DNA from: Prolixibacteraceae bacterium
Lineage (GTDB): Bacteria; Bacteroidota; Bacteroidia; Bacteroidales; Prolixibacteraceae
Assembly: GCA_947475715.1 (NCBI GenBank)
Contig: CANJNY010000043.1
Location: forward strand, 1-33,992
DNA: 33,992 nucleotides
Direction of reading: 5' to 3'
Position 1 is the first letter of the stretch. Each line of letters begins with the position of its first letter. The notes below the pieces were generated by a model. It was not told where the DNA came from. It searched no databases and saw only the letters and a program-made list of their open reading frames with translations. Shown here piece after piece: positions 17,917-26,105 of this stretch. The translations under genes and the position numbers were made by a program.

Positions 17917-19005
17917 TTATTCGTGCATTTTATAAACAATCGAATTGATCGTCATCCCGGCACCTACTGAGGTAAGGATAATATTATCACCTTTTGAAAT
18001 CTGGTGATCTTCCATTTTATCTTTCAGAACCAGATCTAGCAATGTAGGAACTGTCGCTGTTGAAGAGTTTCCAAAATGCTGAATCGTCATGGGCATTATG
18101 TTTTTGTCGTATTCATGTTTGCCATAAAGCTTAAAAACACGGCTTAGAATGGCTTCATCCATTTTTTCATTAGCCTGATGAATCAAAACCTTACTGATAT
18201 CGTCCAAATGAAGGTTTGCCTTATCAAGACTATCCTTGACAACGCCAGGAACATTACTTAAAGCATATACATATACTTTCGAACCGAGCATTTTAAGATA
18301 TTTGTTACTCTTTGGAATATTTTGATTTACTGAATCTCCCATATTGAGCATATTATGGTCATTGTCTGAACGGCATGAATGTGATAATATACCAACTGGC
18401 ACTTCACTTTCAATTCCCTCTACGATAGCAGCACCGGCTCCATCTGAAAATATCATTTTGTCACGATCGTAAGGATCAGCAACTCTGGATAAGACGTCAG
18501 CTCCAATGACCAATCCGCGTTTGAAAATACCACTTTTAATGTAGGCATCTGCAATAATCATGGCAGTGGTCCATCCGGGGCAGCCGGAGATAACATCATT
18601 TGTTAATACTGCCGGATTATTGATTCCAAGTTTTGTTTTAACACGATTGGCTAATGCCGGACAATTTTCAGGCTGCACAAGGCCATTGATCATATCTCCG
18701 AAATTATGTGCTACCAGAATAAAATCGAAGGTCTCAGGGTCTATACCTGAAGTTTCGATCGCATCACGGGCTGCAAGGGTAGCAAGGTCACTGGTAACCT
18801 GATCATCGTTTGCATATCGGCGTTCTTCAATATTGGTAATTTCAAAAAATTTCCGGATGATTTCCGCATTCGGCGTTTCAAATTTTTTATTTGTAGCCGG
18901 ATCATAAAATTCAGCATTCAGGAAAAAATCGTTAGCGATAACCCTCGTTGGCACAAATGATCCAGTGCCGACAATAACGGTATAAATTTTTTTATTCATA
19001 TTCAT
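17917..19005 (-). CDS. FabH-like beta-ketoacyl-ACP synthase III family protein
   Basis: This is a 362-residue thiolase-fold condensing enzyme. The catalytic residues are Cys142 in DVISGCPGWTTAM, His276 in LIHQANEKM and Asn313 in HFGNSSTATVP, the complete C-H-N triad of KAS III. It therefore probably condenses an acyl-CoA with malonyl-ACP. It is longer than typical FabH (~320) because of inserts near residues 28-55 and 205-235, so it may be a specialised KAS III (for example for an unusual acyl starter) rather than the main fatty acid initiator. The start ATG overlaps the lpxH stop by one base (TAATG), which indicates translational coupling. Met3 at 18999 is an alternative start. Confidence 0.85.
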   Translation of the reverse strand: MNMNKKIYTVIVGTGSFVPTRVIANDFFLNAEFYDPATNKKFETPNAEIIRKFFEITNIEERRYANDDQVTSDLATLAARDAIETSGIDPETFDFILVAHNFGDMINGLVQPENCPALANRVKTKLGINNPAVLTNDVISGCPGWTTAMIIADAYIKSGIFKRGLVIGADVLSRVADPYDRDKMIFSDGAGAAIVEGIESEVPVGILSHSCRSDNDHNMLNMGDSVNQNIPKSNKYLKMLGSKVYVYALSNVPGVVKDSLDKANLHLDDISKVLIHQANEKMDEAILSRVFKLYGKHEYDKNIMPMTIQHFGNSSTATVPTLLDLVLKDKMEDHQISKGDNIILTSVGAGMTINSIVYKMHE

Positions 19006-19778
19006 TATTTACTATTCGTAAGCGTTTCATTTATAATCTGTTCCAATTCAAAGGTGGTTCCATCCCAAACTCCATAGGTGCAAATTTTAAACCAGTCTCC
19101 AAGGATAATAATTTTGCTGTTCTGAGTTAATTGATAATTAAGTGCAATATGCCTGTGTCCTACTACAAAGTAGTCAAAGTATTCCTTTTCGAGTTTCTTT
19201 TTAGCAAAAATGAGCTGATGTTCCCGGTCCTCACCTAAAAAGCCCGGTCCATATATTCCTTTGGATATTCGGCTATTCTTCGACCAGAAAAAGGCAAGTC
19301 TGAATGATAAGTCCGGATGAATCTTCGCAAATGTCCATTGGGCGAATTTATTGTGGAATAGCCTGGTTAAAAGCTGGTATTTTTTATCCGTTTTTCCCAG
19401 ATCATCACCATGGGCAAGAAAGAATTTTTTACCAAACAGAACAGTTTCGAAGGGTTCATGATGGATGATCATTCCTGTTTCACGTGGGAGGTAATCAAAA
19501 ACCCAAACATCATGATTTCCAGTAAAAAAATGAACAGGTATTCCGCTGTCACAAATCTCTGCAATCGCACCCAGGACACGTACAAAACCCTGTGGTGCAA
19601 CTTTACGATATTCAAACCAGAAATCAAAAATATCCCCCAGCAGATATATTTCCGCAGCATCTTTTTTAACCCGGTGTAACCAGCTCACAAAAATCAGTTC
19701 CCGTTCGCGGCTATGCTTTAATGCAGCAGCCCCAAGATGAACATCTGATGCAAAATATATTTTCTTTGGTTGGTCCAA
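19005..19778 (-). CDS. lpxH: UDP-2,3-diacylglucosamine diphosphatase (LpxH family)
   Basis: This is a 257-residue calcineurin-like metallophosphoesterase. It hydrolyses UDP-2,3-diacylglucosamine to lipid X in lipid A synthesis. The metal-ligand motifs are in order: SDVHLG (11-16), GDIFDFW (48-54), GNHDVW (87-92), HGDD (123-126) and GHRH (207-210). It is first in a two-gene operon with the FabH-like gene, which suits a shared role in envelope acyl chains. A well-spaced minus-strand promoter lies ~45 bp upstream. Confidence 0.93.
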   Translation of the reverse strand: MDQPKKIYFASDVHLGAAALKHSRERELIFVSWLHRVKKDAAEIYLLGDIFDFWFEYRKVAPQGFVRVLGAIAEICDSGIPVHFFTGNHDVWVFDYLPRETGMIIHHEPFETVLFGKKFFLAHGDDLGKTDKKYQLLTRLFHNKFAQWTFAKIHPDLSFRLAFFWSKNSRISKGIYGPGFLGEDREHQLIFAKKKLEKEYFDYFVVGHRHIALNYQLTQNSKIIILGDWFKICTYGVWDGTTFELEQIINETLTNSK

Positions 19779-19821
19779 AACTAGTTATCAGTAAATAAAT
19801 TTTTGAGATATTAATCGGTGG

Positions 19822-19851
19822 CAAAGATAGACCTATTGCGCAATTTTTCAA
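19822..19851 (-). promoter_or_regulatory. Promoter of lpxH and the FabH-like gene
   Basis: On the minus strand, TTG (19851-19849), a 19-bp spacer and TATCTTTG (19829-19822) match the Bacteroidota -33/-7 pattern exactly. Confidence 0.6.
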
Positions 19852-19936
19852 CTCTTTATTGTTTGACGACCGATTTTAACAAAAGGTAATCTTGCCACAC
19901 TTATTTCACGAGATTTTAAATAATTGAGACTTATAA

Positions 19937-21082
19937 TTATTTGAAAATCTGGCTTAATGTCTGGTTCAGTGCCGGTCCCCGCAGGTTCCGGGCAATAATA
20001 TTACCCTCCTTGTCAATCAGATAATTGAAAGGGAGCTCCTGAATGTTATAATTGGTAGCTGCCTGAAAACTACCTTTCATATCTCCCACATTTATGCAGC
20101 TTAGGTTATCACTTGCAATGGCCTCCATCCATGCCTCACGATCATTGTCAACACTAACCATAAAGATCTCAAATCCACGATTCTTGAATTTTTGATAGAG
20201 TTCTGCCAAAACAGGATTGACAATTCTTGATGTGCGATCTTTGGCGGACCAAAAATGAAGCAAAACATATTTTCCGTGTAAAGACCATAGATCCCGTGCC
20301 CGTCCATCGGCATCGGGCAAAACAATATTCGGAGTATTAACCGCGTTATTTTTCACGGCATTCACTAACTGTTTATTTCGTTCGTCTTTGATAAATTGCA
20401 AGGTGTTATTATATAATGCAATAACCTGTTCATTTTTAGGGTATACCGAATAAAGAGCAGATGCTGCTGTTTTCATCGCTTGGATGTCATTGATCACAAA
20501 ATTTGTTTCATCCCATTTCTGATAGAGTGCATAAACAGAGGCAAGGGAGAAGGGATTCTTTTTAACAAATGAGGTTACATAGTTCGAATGTTCTGTACTT
20601 ATCCCATTATATTGTGAATTTAATACTTCAACCCGGGTTGCGTAAACCGGATTATTCTGTACTGAATTATAGAGTAACCTTAATGAATCAAGCTGCAACT
20701 TTGCCTTGTAGAATCGGCTGTCAAGATTTCTTAACATTTCCGATCCTGTAGATCCGGAAACTTTATAATCGCGGGTAAAATTCTTATACGATCCTGTAAC
20801 ACTGACATTCTCGGTGGAATCTACCAATAACGTGACAAAGCTTACATTCGAAAGCATTAGAAGATAAAATGTGGGAGATGATGCATTGCCTTTAAATTTA
20901 AATTCCCCTGAATTATTAAGCTTAACCGAGTCTGGCACTAATTGATTGCTGATCAGTAATTTGTTGAGGTATACTGTTTTTCCTGCCCCTCCATCTAATT
21001 TCCCGGATATTGTGAAATTTGTATGTTTGCCGCATGCGGACAGTAGTAAGATAACAATTAAAAAGTAATATGCCTTATTCAT
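19937..21082 (-). CDS. TlpA/thioredoxin-fold lipoprotein with DUF4369-like N-terminus, lacking the CxxC
   Basis: This is a 381-residue lipoprotein (lipobox LLSAC, lipidated Cys17). Residues ~22-120 look like DUF4369 (FTISGKLDGGAGKTVYLNK...DSVKLNNSGEFKFKG). A helical middle follows, then a C-terminal AhpC/TSA-thioredoxin domain (VLPDADGRARDLWSLHGKYVLLHFW onward, given in parts) with the cis-Pro ELPFNYLID. At the active site the usual WCxxC is replaced by K281-D282-R283-T284-S285, so both redox cysteines are missing. It cannot be an ordinary thiol oxidoreductase. It may be a binding or scaffolding protein of the outer-membrane periplasmic face. The gene stands alone. Confidence 0.85.
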   Translation of the reverse strand: MNKAYYFLIVILLLSACGKHTNFTISGKLDGGAGKTVYLNKLLISNQLVPDSVKLNNSGEFKFKGNASSPTFYLLMLSNVSFVTLLVDSTENVSVTGSYKNFTRDYKVSGSTGSEMLRNLDSRFYKAKLQLDSLRLLYNSVQNNPVYATRVEVLNSQYNGISTEHSNYVTSFVKKNPFSLASVYALYQKWDETNFVINDIQAMKTAASALYSVYPKNEQVIALYNNTLQFIKDERNKQLVNAVKNNAVNTPNIVLPDADGRARDLWSLHGKYVLLHFWSAKDRTSRIVNPVLAELYQKFKNRGFEIFMVSVDNDREAWMEAIASDNLSCINVGDMKGSFQAATNYNIQELPFNYLIDKEGNIIARNLRGPALNQTLSQIFK

Positions 21083-21092
21083 GAATGTTGGG

Positions 21093-21107
21093 ATATTAGT
21101 CTAATAT
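21093..21107. promoter_or_regulatory. Perfect 15-bp palindrome just upstream of the TlpA-like gene
   Basis: ATATTAG-T-CTAATAT is an exact palindrome 10 bp before the ATG of the minus-strand lipoprotein gene. It could be an operator, or it could mask the ribosome site. It is AT-rich, so chance is possible. Confidence 0.3.
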
Positions 21108-21180
21108 GTAAATAGTTAATATTTTTTAAATCTGCATGGCTTTTAATCATCATGTAAGATTTAGTTTGTTTTAAAGTCAA

Positions 21181-21213
21181 CAAAAGTATAAATTCCTAGT
21201 TAAAACCTATCAA
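21181..21213 (-). promoter_or_regulatory. Possible promoter of the TlpA-like lipoprotein gene
   Basis: The minus strand shows TTG (21213-21211), a 22-bp spacer and TACTTTTG (21188-21181), an exact TAnnTTTG. It lies ~100 bp before the start codon. Confidence 0.4.
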
Positions 21214-21310
21214 GCATTTGAGTATTTAAGTCTTTTATCTTAAATATTAGCTTTGAAGAACTTTACGCAATTTTATTTTGACTATTTTTACATCCTGAAA
21301 ATTTAATTGC

Positions 21311-22255
21311 GTGCAAATTCATTATAATTTAGATAATTTTAAGGCTTTAAATCCGGTGGTTACTATCGGAACCTTTGACGGAGTACATTTGGGCCATCGT
21401 GAGGTCATCACTGAACTAAAACAGCTAAGTGCCCTTTCGGACGGAGAATCAGTTGTCTTTACATTTGAGCCCCATCCGCGAATTATCATTGCCCCACAAG
21501 AGGATTCGCTGCGGCTGTTAACGACCAAAAATGAAAAGATTCACCTCATGGAACAAATGGGAATTGATCATCTGGTGATCTATCCTTTTACCGAGGCTTT
21601 TTCCAAATTACCTTACAATGAATTCGTCGAAAAGATATTGGTCAGCGATATGAATATCTCCAGTTTGGTAGTGGGATATGATCATCGGTTCGGACAAGGA
21701 CGAAAAGGGGACTTTAATTCATTGGAGGCACTCTCTCAGGTTTTAAATTTTAAAGTTGAACAACTTTCTCAGCTGGTTGTTAATAATAAGGTTGTAAGTT
21801 CAACTAAGATTCGTGCCGCTCTTGCAGATGGCGATATTGGCAAGGCTAACCACTTTCTTGGTTATCGGTACCCCTTGTCAGGTAAAGTAGTCGAAGGAAA
21901 TAGACTAGGGCAAACAATCGGATTTCCGACCGCCAATATCGACACCCACGATTGCCATAAATTGGTCCCTGGCGATGGCGTTTATGCTGTAATCGTTCAA
22001 AGTGGAGGCGCATTTTATAAAGGCATGTTAAATATTGGGATGCGCCCAACAGTAAATGACAATGCAGATCATAAAACTATTGAAGTTAATATTTTTAACT
22101 TTAATAAGGATATATACAATACTGATATTACCGTACTTTTTATTGAAAAAATCCGGGATGAAAAGAAATTTGAAGGGATAGCGTTTTTAAAGGCTCAACT
22201 TGAAATAGATAAAATTCACTCATTGAAAATTCTCACTAATGAATTTACAATGTAA
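21311..22255 (+). CDS. ribF: Bifunctional riboflavin kinase/FMN adenylyltransferase
   Basis: This 314-residue enzyme makes FMN and FAD from riboflavin. The N-terminal nucleotidyltransferase has GTFDGVHLGHR (20-30) and the downstream STKIRAAL motif. The C-terminal riboflavin kinase domain (~183-310) has GFPTANI (204-210) and the GVYAV...GMLNIGMRPT core. It starts with GTG at 21311; no in-frame ATG lies between an upstream stop and the catalytic motif. It is divergent from the TlpA-like gene, and ahcY follows after 34 bp. Confidence 0.95.
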   Translation: MQIHYNLDNFKALNPVVTIGTFDGVHLGHREVITELKQLSALSDGESVVFTFEPHPRIIIAPQEDSLRLLTTKNEKIHLMEQMGIDHLVIYPFTEAFSKLPYNEFVEKILVSDMNISSLVVGYDHRFGQGRKGDFNSLEALSQVLNFKVEQLSQLVVNNKVVSSTKIRAALADGDIGKANHFLGYRYPLSGKVVEGNRLGQTIGFPTANIDTHDCHKLVPGDGVYAVIVQSGGAFYKGMLNIGMRPTVNDNADHKTIEVNIFNFNKDIYNTDITVLFIEKIRDEKKFEGIAFLKAQLEIDKIHSLKILTNEFTM

Positions 22256-22289
22256 ATAGATTGTAATTAATTGTTTAATATATTATTAT

Positions 22290-23699
22290 ATGAGTACTCA
22301 AATAGAAGATTTTAAAGTAAAAGATATTTCATTGGGTGATTTTGGTCGGAAGGAGATTGAAATTGCGGAAAAAGAGATGCCGGGGTTGATCTCTTTACGT
22401 CAAAAACATGGATCGAGTAAACCACTTGCTGGTGCAAGAATTATGGGATCATTGCACATGACCATTCAAACTGCTGTACTTATTGAGACTTTAGTGGAAT
22501 TAGGGGCAACAGTGAGATGGTGCAGCTGTAATATTTTTTCAACTCAGGATCATGCAGCTGCCGCTATTGCAGCTGCAGGCATTCCGGTGTTTGCATGGAA
22601 AGGAGAGACCCTGTCCGAGTATTGGTGGTGTACCGAGCGTGCGCTGGATTTTGGCAATGGAAACGGACCTACTCTGATTGTGGATGATGGTGGAGATGCA
22701 ACTATGATGATTCATCGTGGTGTTGAAGCTGAGAAAAACAGTTCGATTCTTGACGAGCAGGTGGCCGCAGAGGATGAAATTGAATTAAATAAAATTCTGA
22801 AACAGGTACTTAATGCTGATTCTGATCGCTGGACACGTCAGGCAAAGGAGATCAAAGGGGTATCTGAAGAGACTACAACAGGAGTTCACCGTCTCTATCA
22901 GATGGTTGAACAGGGAAAATTGTTATTCCCTGCATTTAATGTGAACGATTCAGTTACAAAATCAAAATTTGATAACCTTTATGGTTGTCGTGAATCGCTG
23001 GCCGATGGGATTAAAAGAGCTACTGATGTAATGATTGCAGGTAAGGTAGTGGTTGTAGCTGGATACGGAGATGTTGGTAAAGGTTCGGCAAGATCGATGC
23101 GTGGTTATGGAGCCCGAGTGATTATTACCGAAATTGACCCGATTTGCGCATTGCAGGCTGCCATGGAGGGCTTCGAAGTAAAAACAATGGAGGAAGCCGT
23201 TAGTGAAGGGAATATCTTTGTAACTACAACAGGTAATCTGGATGTCATTACCGCAGAACATATGGCGGCGATGAAAGATCAGGCAATTGTATGCAATATT
23301 GGCCATTTTGACAATGAAATTCAGGTTTCACGTCTGGAAAAATGGGATGGAATTACCAAAATAAATATTAAACCACAGGTTGACAAATATGTTTATCCCG
23401 ATGGTCATGCGATTTTTCTTCTCGCTGAAGGACGTCTTGTTAATCTGGGTTGCGCAACAGGTCACCCATCATTTGTGATGAGTAACTCGTTTACCAACCA
23501 AACACTTGCGCAGCTCGAATTGTGGAGTAGGCAGTATGAAGTTGGAGTTTACCGGTTGCCAAAACTTCTTGATGAAGAGGTTGCACGGCTTCATCTGGAA
23601 CAGTTAGGTGTGAAACTTACCGTGTTGACATCAATGCAAGCAGAATACCTTGGTATGCCCATGAACGGACCTTATAAGCCAGAATATTACAGGTATTAG
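22290..23699 (+). CDS. ahcY: Adenosylhomocysteinase (S-adenosylhomocysteine hydrolase)
   Basis: This 469-residue NAD-dependent enzyme cleaves S-adenosylhomocysteine to adenosine and homocysteine, relieving product inhibition of methyltransferases. It contains the substrate-domain motifs [15 protein letters not shown] and [15 protein letters not shown], the Rossmann motif [18 protein letters not shown], and the conserved C-terminal end [10 protein letters not shown]. The ~40-residue insert around the WWCTERAL region to [10 protein letters not shown] is usual in the long bacterial form. It probably shares a transcript with ribF. A long inverted repeat follows the stop codon. Confidence 0.97.
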   Translation: MSTQIEDFKVKDISLGDFGRKEIEIAEKEMPGLISLRQKHGSSKPLAGARIMGSLHMTIQTAVLIETLVELGATVRWCSCNIFSTQDHAAAAIAAAGIPVFAWKGETLSEYWWCTERALDFGNGNGPTLIVDDGGDATMMIHRGVEAEKNSSILDEQVAAEDEIELNKILKQVLNADSDRWTRQAKEIKGVSEETTTGVHRLYQMVEQGKLLFPAFNVNDSVTKSKFDNLYGCRESLADGIKRATDVMIAGKVVVVAGYGDVGKGSARSMRGYGARVIITEIDPICALQAAMEGFEVKTMEEAVSEGNIFVTTTGNLDVITAEHMAAMKDQAIVCNIGHFDNEIQVSRLEKWDGITKINIKPQVDKYVYPDGHAIFLLAEGRLVNLGCATGHPSFVMSNSFTNQTLAQLELWSRQYEVGVYRLPKLLDEEVARLHLEQLGVKLTVLTSMQAEYLGMPMNGPYKPEYYRY

Positions 23700-23715
23700 T
23701 TATAATATAAATCAC

Positions 23716-23798
23716 TGCAAAGTGCAAAATAAAAAGTGTTAAGGTTATCTTACTTCGGAATTTAATTCTTTACTTTTCTTTTTGCACTTTGCATTTTT
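23716..23798. terminator. Long stem-loop with T-run after ahcY
   Basis: TGCAAAGTGCAAAA (23716-23729) pairs exactly with TTTTGCACTTTGCA (23780-23793), followed by TTTTT (23794-23798). Inside, AAAAGT (23732-23737) can pair with ACTTTT (23772-23777). It separates converging ahcY and the Rieske-like gene and probably terminates ahcY. The size is unusual for a terminator. Confidence 0.6.
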
Positions 23799-23811
23799 AG
23801 TTACACCCGGA

Positions 23812-24294
23812 CTAATTTGTAATCGTTAGGCTTTCGAAGCCGGTTATGACATGGTAACTCTGAAGATAATGTGTTGCAGGTCCTTTTACGGGCTGACCTC
23901 CTCCCATAAGGTTAAACTTCGACCCGCAAATATTGCAGATTCCGAAAAAATCACTGCTGAAAATTGTGAACGGTGGTGAAACAAGGTTCTTAACCGGTTT
24001 GACCATAACTATCCCTGAATAATCTTTTTCGTAAGGACAACAAGCATCGAAGGCAAAATATTGTGAAGATGTCGGATCGACGCACACTACAATAACCCCT
24101 TTTACCCCTTGGTTCTCAAAAACCGTTGAATTTCCTGGTATAGTTAAAAAATTATAGTTGACTAATGAGATTGGTATATTAACCCTGACCGGCGGTAAAA
24201 ATGAGTTTTGATCTTTAGAGCAACATACCCATGTAAAGATTATTAACACCGCAATAGTAGCTTTTATAAATCTAATATGCTTTAAGCGAGACAT
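23812..24294 (-). CDS. Rieske-fold lipoprotein with cysteine in place of the cluster histidine(s)
   Basis: This is a 160-residue lipoprotein with a hydrophobic signal (IAVLIIFTWVCC) and a probable lipidated Cys at 24 or 25. The C-terminal half resembles the Rieske [2Fe-2S] fold: ACCPYEK (84-90) stands where CxH is normal. C120-N-I-C123-G-S-KFNL stands where CPCHGS is normal, followed by GGGQPVKGPATHYL, the usual G...GPA tail. The histidine ligands are thus replaced by Tyr88 and Cys123. It may bind a metal or cluster through four cysteines, or bind nothing. Similar lipoproteins exist in Bacteroidota, but their function is not known to me. It is monocistronic. Confidence 0.72.
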   Translation of the reverse strand: MSRLKHIRFIKATIAVLIIFTWVCCSKDQNSFLPPVRVNIPISLVNYNFLTIPGNSTVFENQGVKGVIVVCVDPTSSQYFAFDACCPYEKDYSGIVMVKPVKNLVSPPFTIFSSDFFGICNICGSKFNLMGGGQPVKGPATHYLQSYHVITGFESLTITN

Positions 24295-24314
24295 TTTATT
24301 TGTTTTATACCTTA

Positions 24315-24322
24315 CAAAGGTA
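24315..24322 (-). promoter_or_regulatory. -7 box of the Rieske-like lipoprotein gene
   Basis: Complement of CAAAGGTA gives TACCTTTG, an exact TAnnTTTG match about 21 bp before the ATG. No clear -33 element is present. Confidence 0.45.
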
Positions 24323-24457
24323 ATTAAAATGAATCTTAATTATTCGTCAGACATGATAATTAATATGGGATTTAAGTATTTCAAAATCAGATCTATGCGT
24401 TTTTTGTAGGAGTGGAAAACTGCCTAAATTTCAGCAGGAAAATTTTTCACTCGGAAT

Positions 24458-24491
24458 TTTGTGTTTTTGTTAAAGAAAATTTTTAAATTTG
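24458..24491 (+). promoter_or_regulatory. Promoter of greA
   Basis: TTTG at 24458-24461, a 22-bp spacer and TAAATTTG at 24484-24491 (exact -7 match). Transcription would begin near 24497, about 75 bp before the greA ATG. Confidence 0.6.
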
Positions 24492-24506
24492 TATTTATTC
24501 ATTCTG

Positions 24507-24543
24507 GAAGAGTTCCGGTATACCGGAGTTCTTCTTGTTTTTT
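24507..24543 (+). terminator. Terminator-like hairpin in the greA leader (putative attenuator)
   Basis: GAAGAGTTCCGGTA (24507-24520) is followed directly by TACCGGAGTTCTTC (24521-24534). As RNA these pair fully with two G-U wobbles, and TTGTTTTTT (24535-24543) follows. It lies between the greA promoter and its start codon, so it can only act on greA leader transcripts. Confidence 0.75.
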
Positions 24544-24571
24544 ATGTAATATCAGTAAAACTTATTACCTT

Positions 24572-25051
24572 ATGGGCAAAATTACTTATATTTCTGCAGA
24601 AGGCCTGAAAAAGCTTAAGGCAGAGTTGGAGCAAATGGTTAATGTCGAGAGACCTGCTATTTCCAAAAATATAGGGGAGGCTATTGAGAAAGGAGATATC
24701 TCTGAAAATGCAGAGTATGATGCAGCCAAAGATGCTCAGGGGATGCTGGAGGCTAAAATTTCGATGTTGCAAACTCAACTCGCCAGCGCCAGAATTATCG
24801 ATCAGTCCAAAATTGAAACGGACGTTGTTCAGATCATGAATAAAGTTACGATCAAAAACCGACAAAATAATTCAACTATGGCCTATACGATCGTCTCGGA
24901 ACACGAAGCCGATTTAAAAATAGGTAAGATAAGCGTTAATACACCTATTGCACAGGGATTGCTGGGAAAAAGAATTGGAGATACCGTCGATATTAAAGTC
25001 CCTTCAGGTATAATCCCATTCGAGATAATTAATATTGAGTTAGGTATTTAA
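24572..25051 (+). CDS. greA: Transcription elongation factor GreA
   Basis: This 159-residue factor rescues backtracked RNA polymerase by stimulating transcript cleavage. The coiled coil at the N-terminus (EGLKKLKAELEQM...ERPAI) carries the family signature IGEAIEKGDISENAEYDAAKDAQ (quoted in parts: GDISENAEYDAAKDAQG), including the acidic tip. The FKBP-like C-terminal domain has YTIVSEHEAD and TPIAQGLLGKRIGDTV. The ATG at 24572 was chosen; the frame opens upstream at a GTG (24461), but that region is the promoter and hairpin. A HIT protein gene follows after 18 bp. Confidence 0.96.
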   Translation: MGKITYISAEGLKKLKAELEQMVNVERPAISKNIGEAIEKGDISENAEYDAAKDAQGMLEAKISMLQTQLASARIIDQSKIETDVVQIMNKVTIKNRQNNSTMAYTIVSEHEADLKIGKISVNTPIAQGLLGKRIGDTVDIKVPSGIIPFEIINIELGI

Positions 25052-25069
25052 TTAACAAAATATTTAGCA

Positions 25070-25465
25070 ATGGCAGGTATTTTCTCGAAAATTGTGGCTG
25101 GCGAAATTCCTTGTTATAAAGTTGCAGAAGATGATCATTACCTGGCTTTTCTGGATATTTTTCCCATTGCAACCGGACATGTATTAGTGATTCCTAAAAT
25201 TGAAACCGATTACCTTTTTGATTTGGAAGATAATGATCTTGCCGGGCTAATCCTTTTTTCAAAAAGTGTTGCAATCGCTCTTAAGAAGGCTATTCCGTGT
25301 AAGAAAGTGGGAGTTGCAGTTCTTGGATTGGAAGTAGCCCATGCCCATATTCATCTGATTCCATTAAATAGTGAAAGTGATATTGACTTCCTGAAACCGA
25401 AATTGAAATTTACTTCAGATCAATTTTTGGAAATCGCAGCAAAAATTAGTGTGCAACTTAGCTAA
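25070..25465 (+). CDS. HIT-family (histidine triad) protein
   Basis: This is a 131-residue nucleotide-binding hydrolase of the HINT branch. The start FSKIVAGEIPCYKVAED is typical, DIFPIATGHVLVIPK follows, and the histidine triad is HAHIHLIP (H91, H93, H95). The family hydrolyses nucleoside phosphoramidates or similar substrates; the physiological substrate is uncertain. It is downstream of greA, probably in the same operon, and convergent with ruvC (9 bp apart). Confidence 0.94.
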   Translation: MAGIFSKIVAGEIPCYKVAEDDHYLAFLDIFPIATGHVLVIPKIETDYLFDLEDNDLAGLILFSKSVAIALKKAIPCKKVGVAVLGLEVAHAHIHLIPLNSESDIDFLKPKLKFTSDQFLEIAAKISVQLS

Positions 25466-25474
25466 GCACCACAC

Positions 25475-26026
25475 TTATCTTACTCTTCCCGGATTCTTTT
25501 TAATAAATTCTGCCCAATTCTTTGTGGTGTTTTCTGAAGCAGGATTCTTTAACTGTAGAAAATGGCAGACAGCTGTGGCCAATCCGTCTGTTGCATCCAG
25601 ATCACTTGGCATAATTTCAATCTGATACATTTGCTTTAGAAAATAGGCAACCTGCTCTTTGGTGGCTGAACCATTTCCGGTTATGGCTTGCTTTATTCGA
25701 AGTGGAGCATATTCGAATATTGGAACATTCCGGTAGAGCGAAGCGGCCATTGCAACCCCCTGGGCCCGCCCGAGCTTAAGCATTGATTGTACATTCTTTC
25801 CAAAAAAAGGAGCTTCAAGAGCCGTTTCATCAGGTTTATATTCATCAACAAGATAAAGTGTCCGGTCAAAAATATGACTAAGTTTCTGATAATGGCCCGA
25901 AAATCCGGAAGTTTTTATCACCCCAAGGGCAACAACATGCGCCTTGTTTTTTATAATCTTAAGGACACCATATCCCATAATATTTGAACCGGGATCAATT
26001 CCTAATATTGTTTTGTTTATTTCCAA
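25475..26026 (-). CDS. ruvC: Crossover junction endodeoxyribonuclease RuvC
   Basis: This 183-residue RNase H-fold nuclease resolves Holliday junctions. The four catalytic acids are Asp11 (ILGIDPGSN), Glu71 (TALEAPFFGKN), Asp144 and Asp147 (DLDATDGLA). The frame extends upstream to 26131, but that would overlap the next gene and run through a well-formed promoter at 26041-26071. I therefore place the start at TTG 26026 (MEINKTILGID), the family-typical N-terminus, with a purine-rich AAAAAAGAG just upstream. Confidence 0.92.
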   Translation of the reverse strand: MEINKTILGIDPGSNIMGYGVLKIIKNKAHVVALGVIKTSGFSGHYQKLSHIFDRTLYLVDEYKPDETALEAPFFGKNVQSMLKLGRAQGVAMAASLYRNVPIFEYAPLRIKQAITGNGSATKEQVAYFLKQMYQIEIMPSDLDATDGLATAVCHFLQLKNPASENTTKNWAEFIKKNPGRVR

Positions 26027-26040
26027 TGGCTCTTTTTTTT

Positions 26041-26071
26041 CAAATTTAAATGAAAATAGTTGTACCTGCAA
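26041..26071 (-). promoter_or_regulatory. Promoter of ruvC
   Basis: On the minus strand: TTG (26071-26069), a 20-bp spacer, and TAAATTTG (26048-26041), an exact -7 match. The predicted start site (~26034) is only a few bases before the TTG start codon. Confidence 0.55.
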
Positions 26072-26105
26072 GTGGTTTTCTGAATGATATGAATATGAGT
26101 AATAT

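Noticed and set aside
22256-22289. SAM/SAH riboswitch before ahcY
   Set aside because: Only 34 AT-rich bases separate ribF and ahcY, too short for a known riboswitch.
24461-24571. N-terminal extension of greA from GTG
   Set aside because: It covers the promoter and the leader hairpin; GreA proteins start at the MGKITYIS position.
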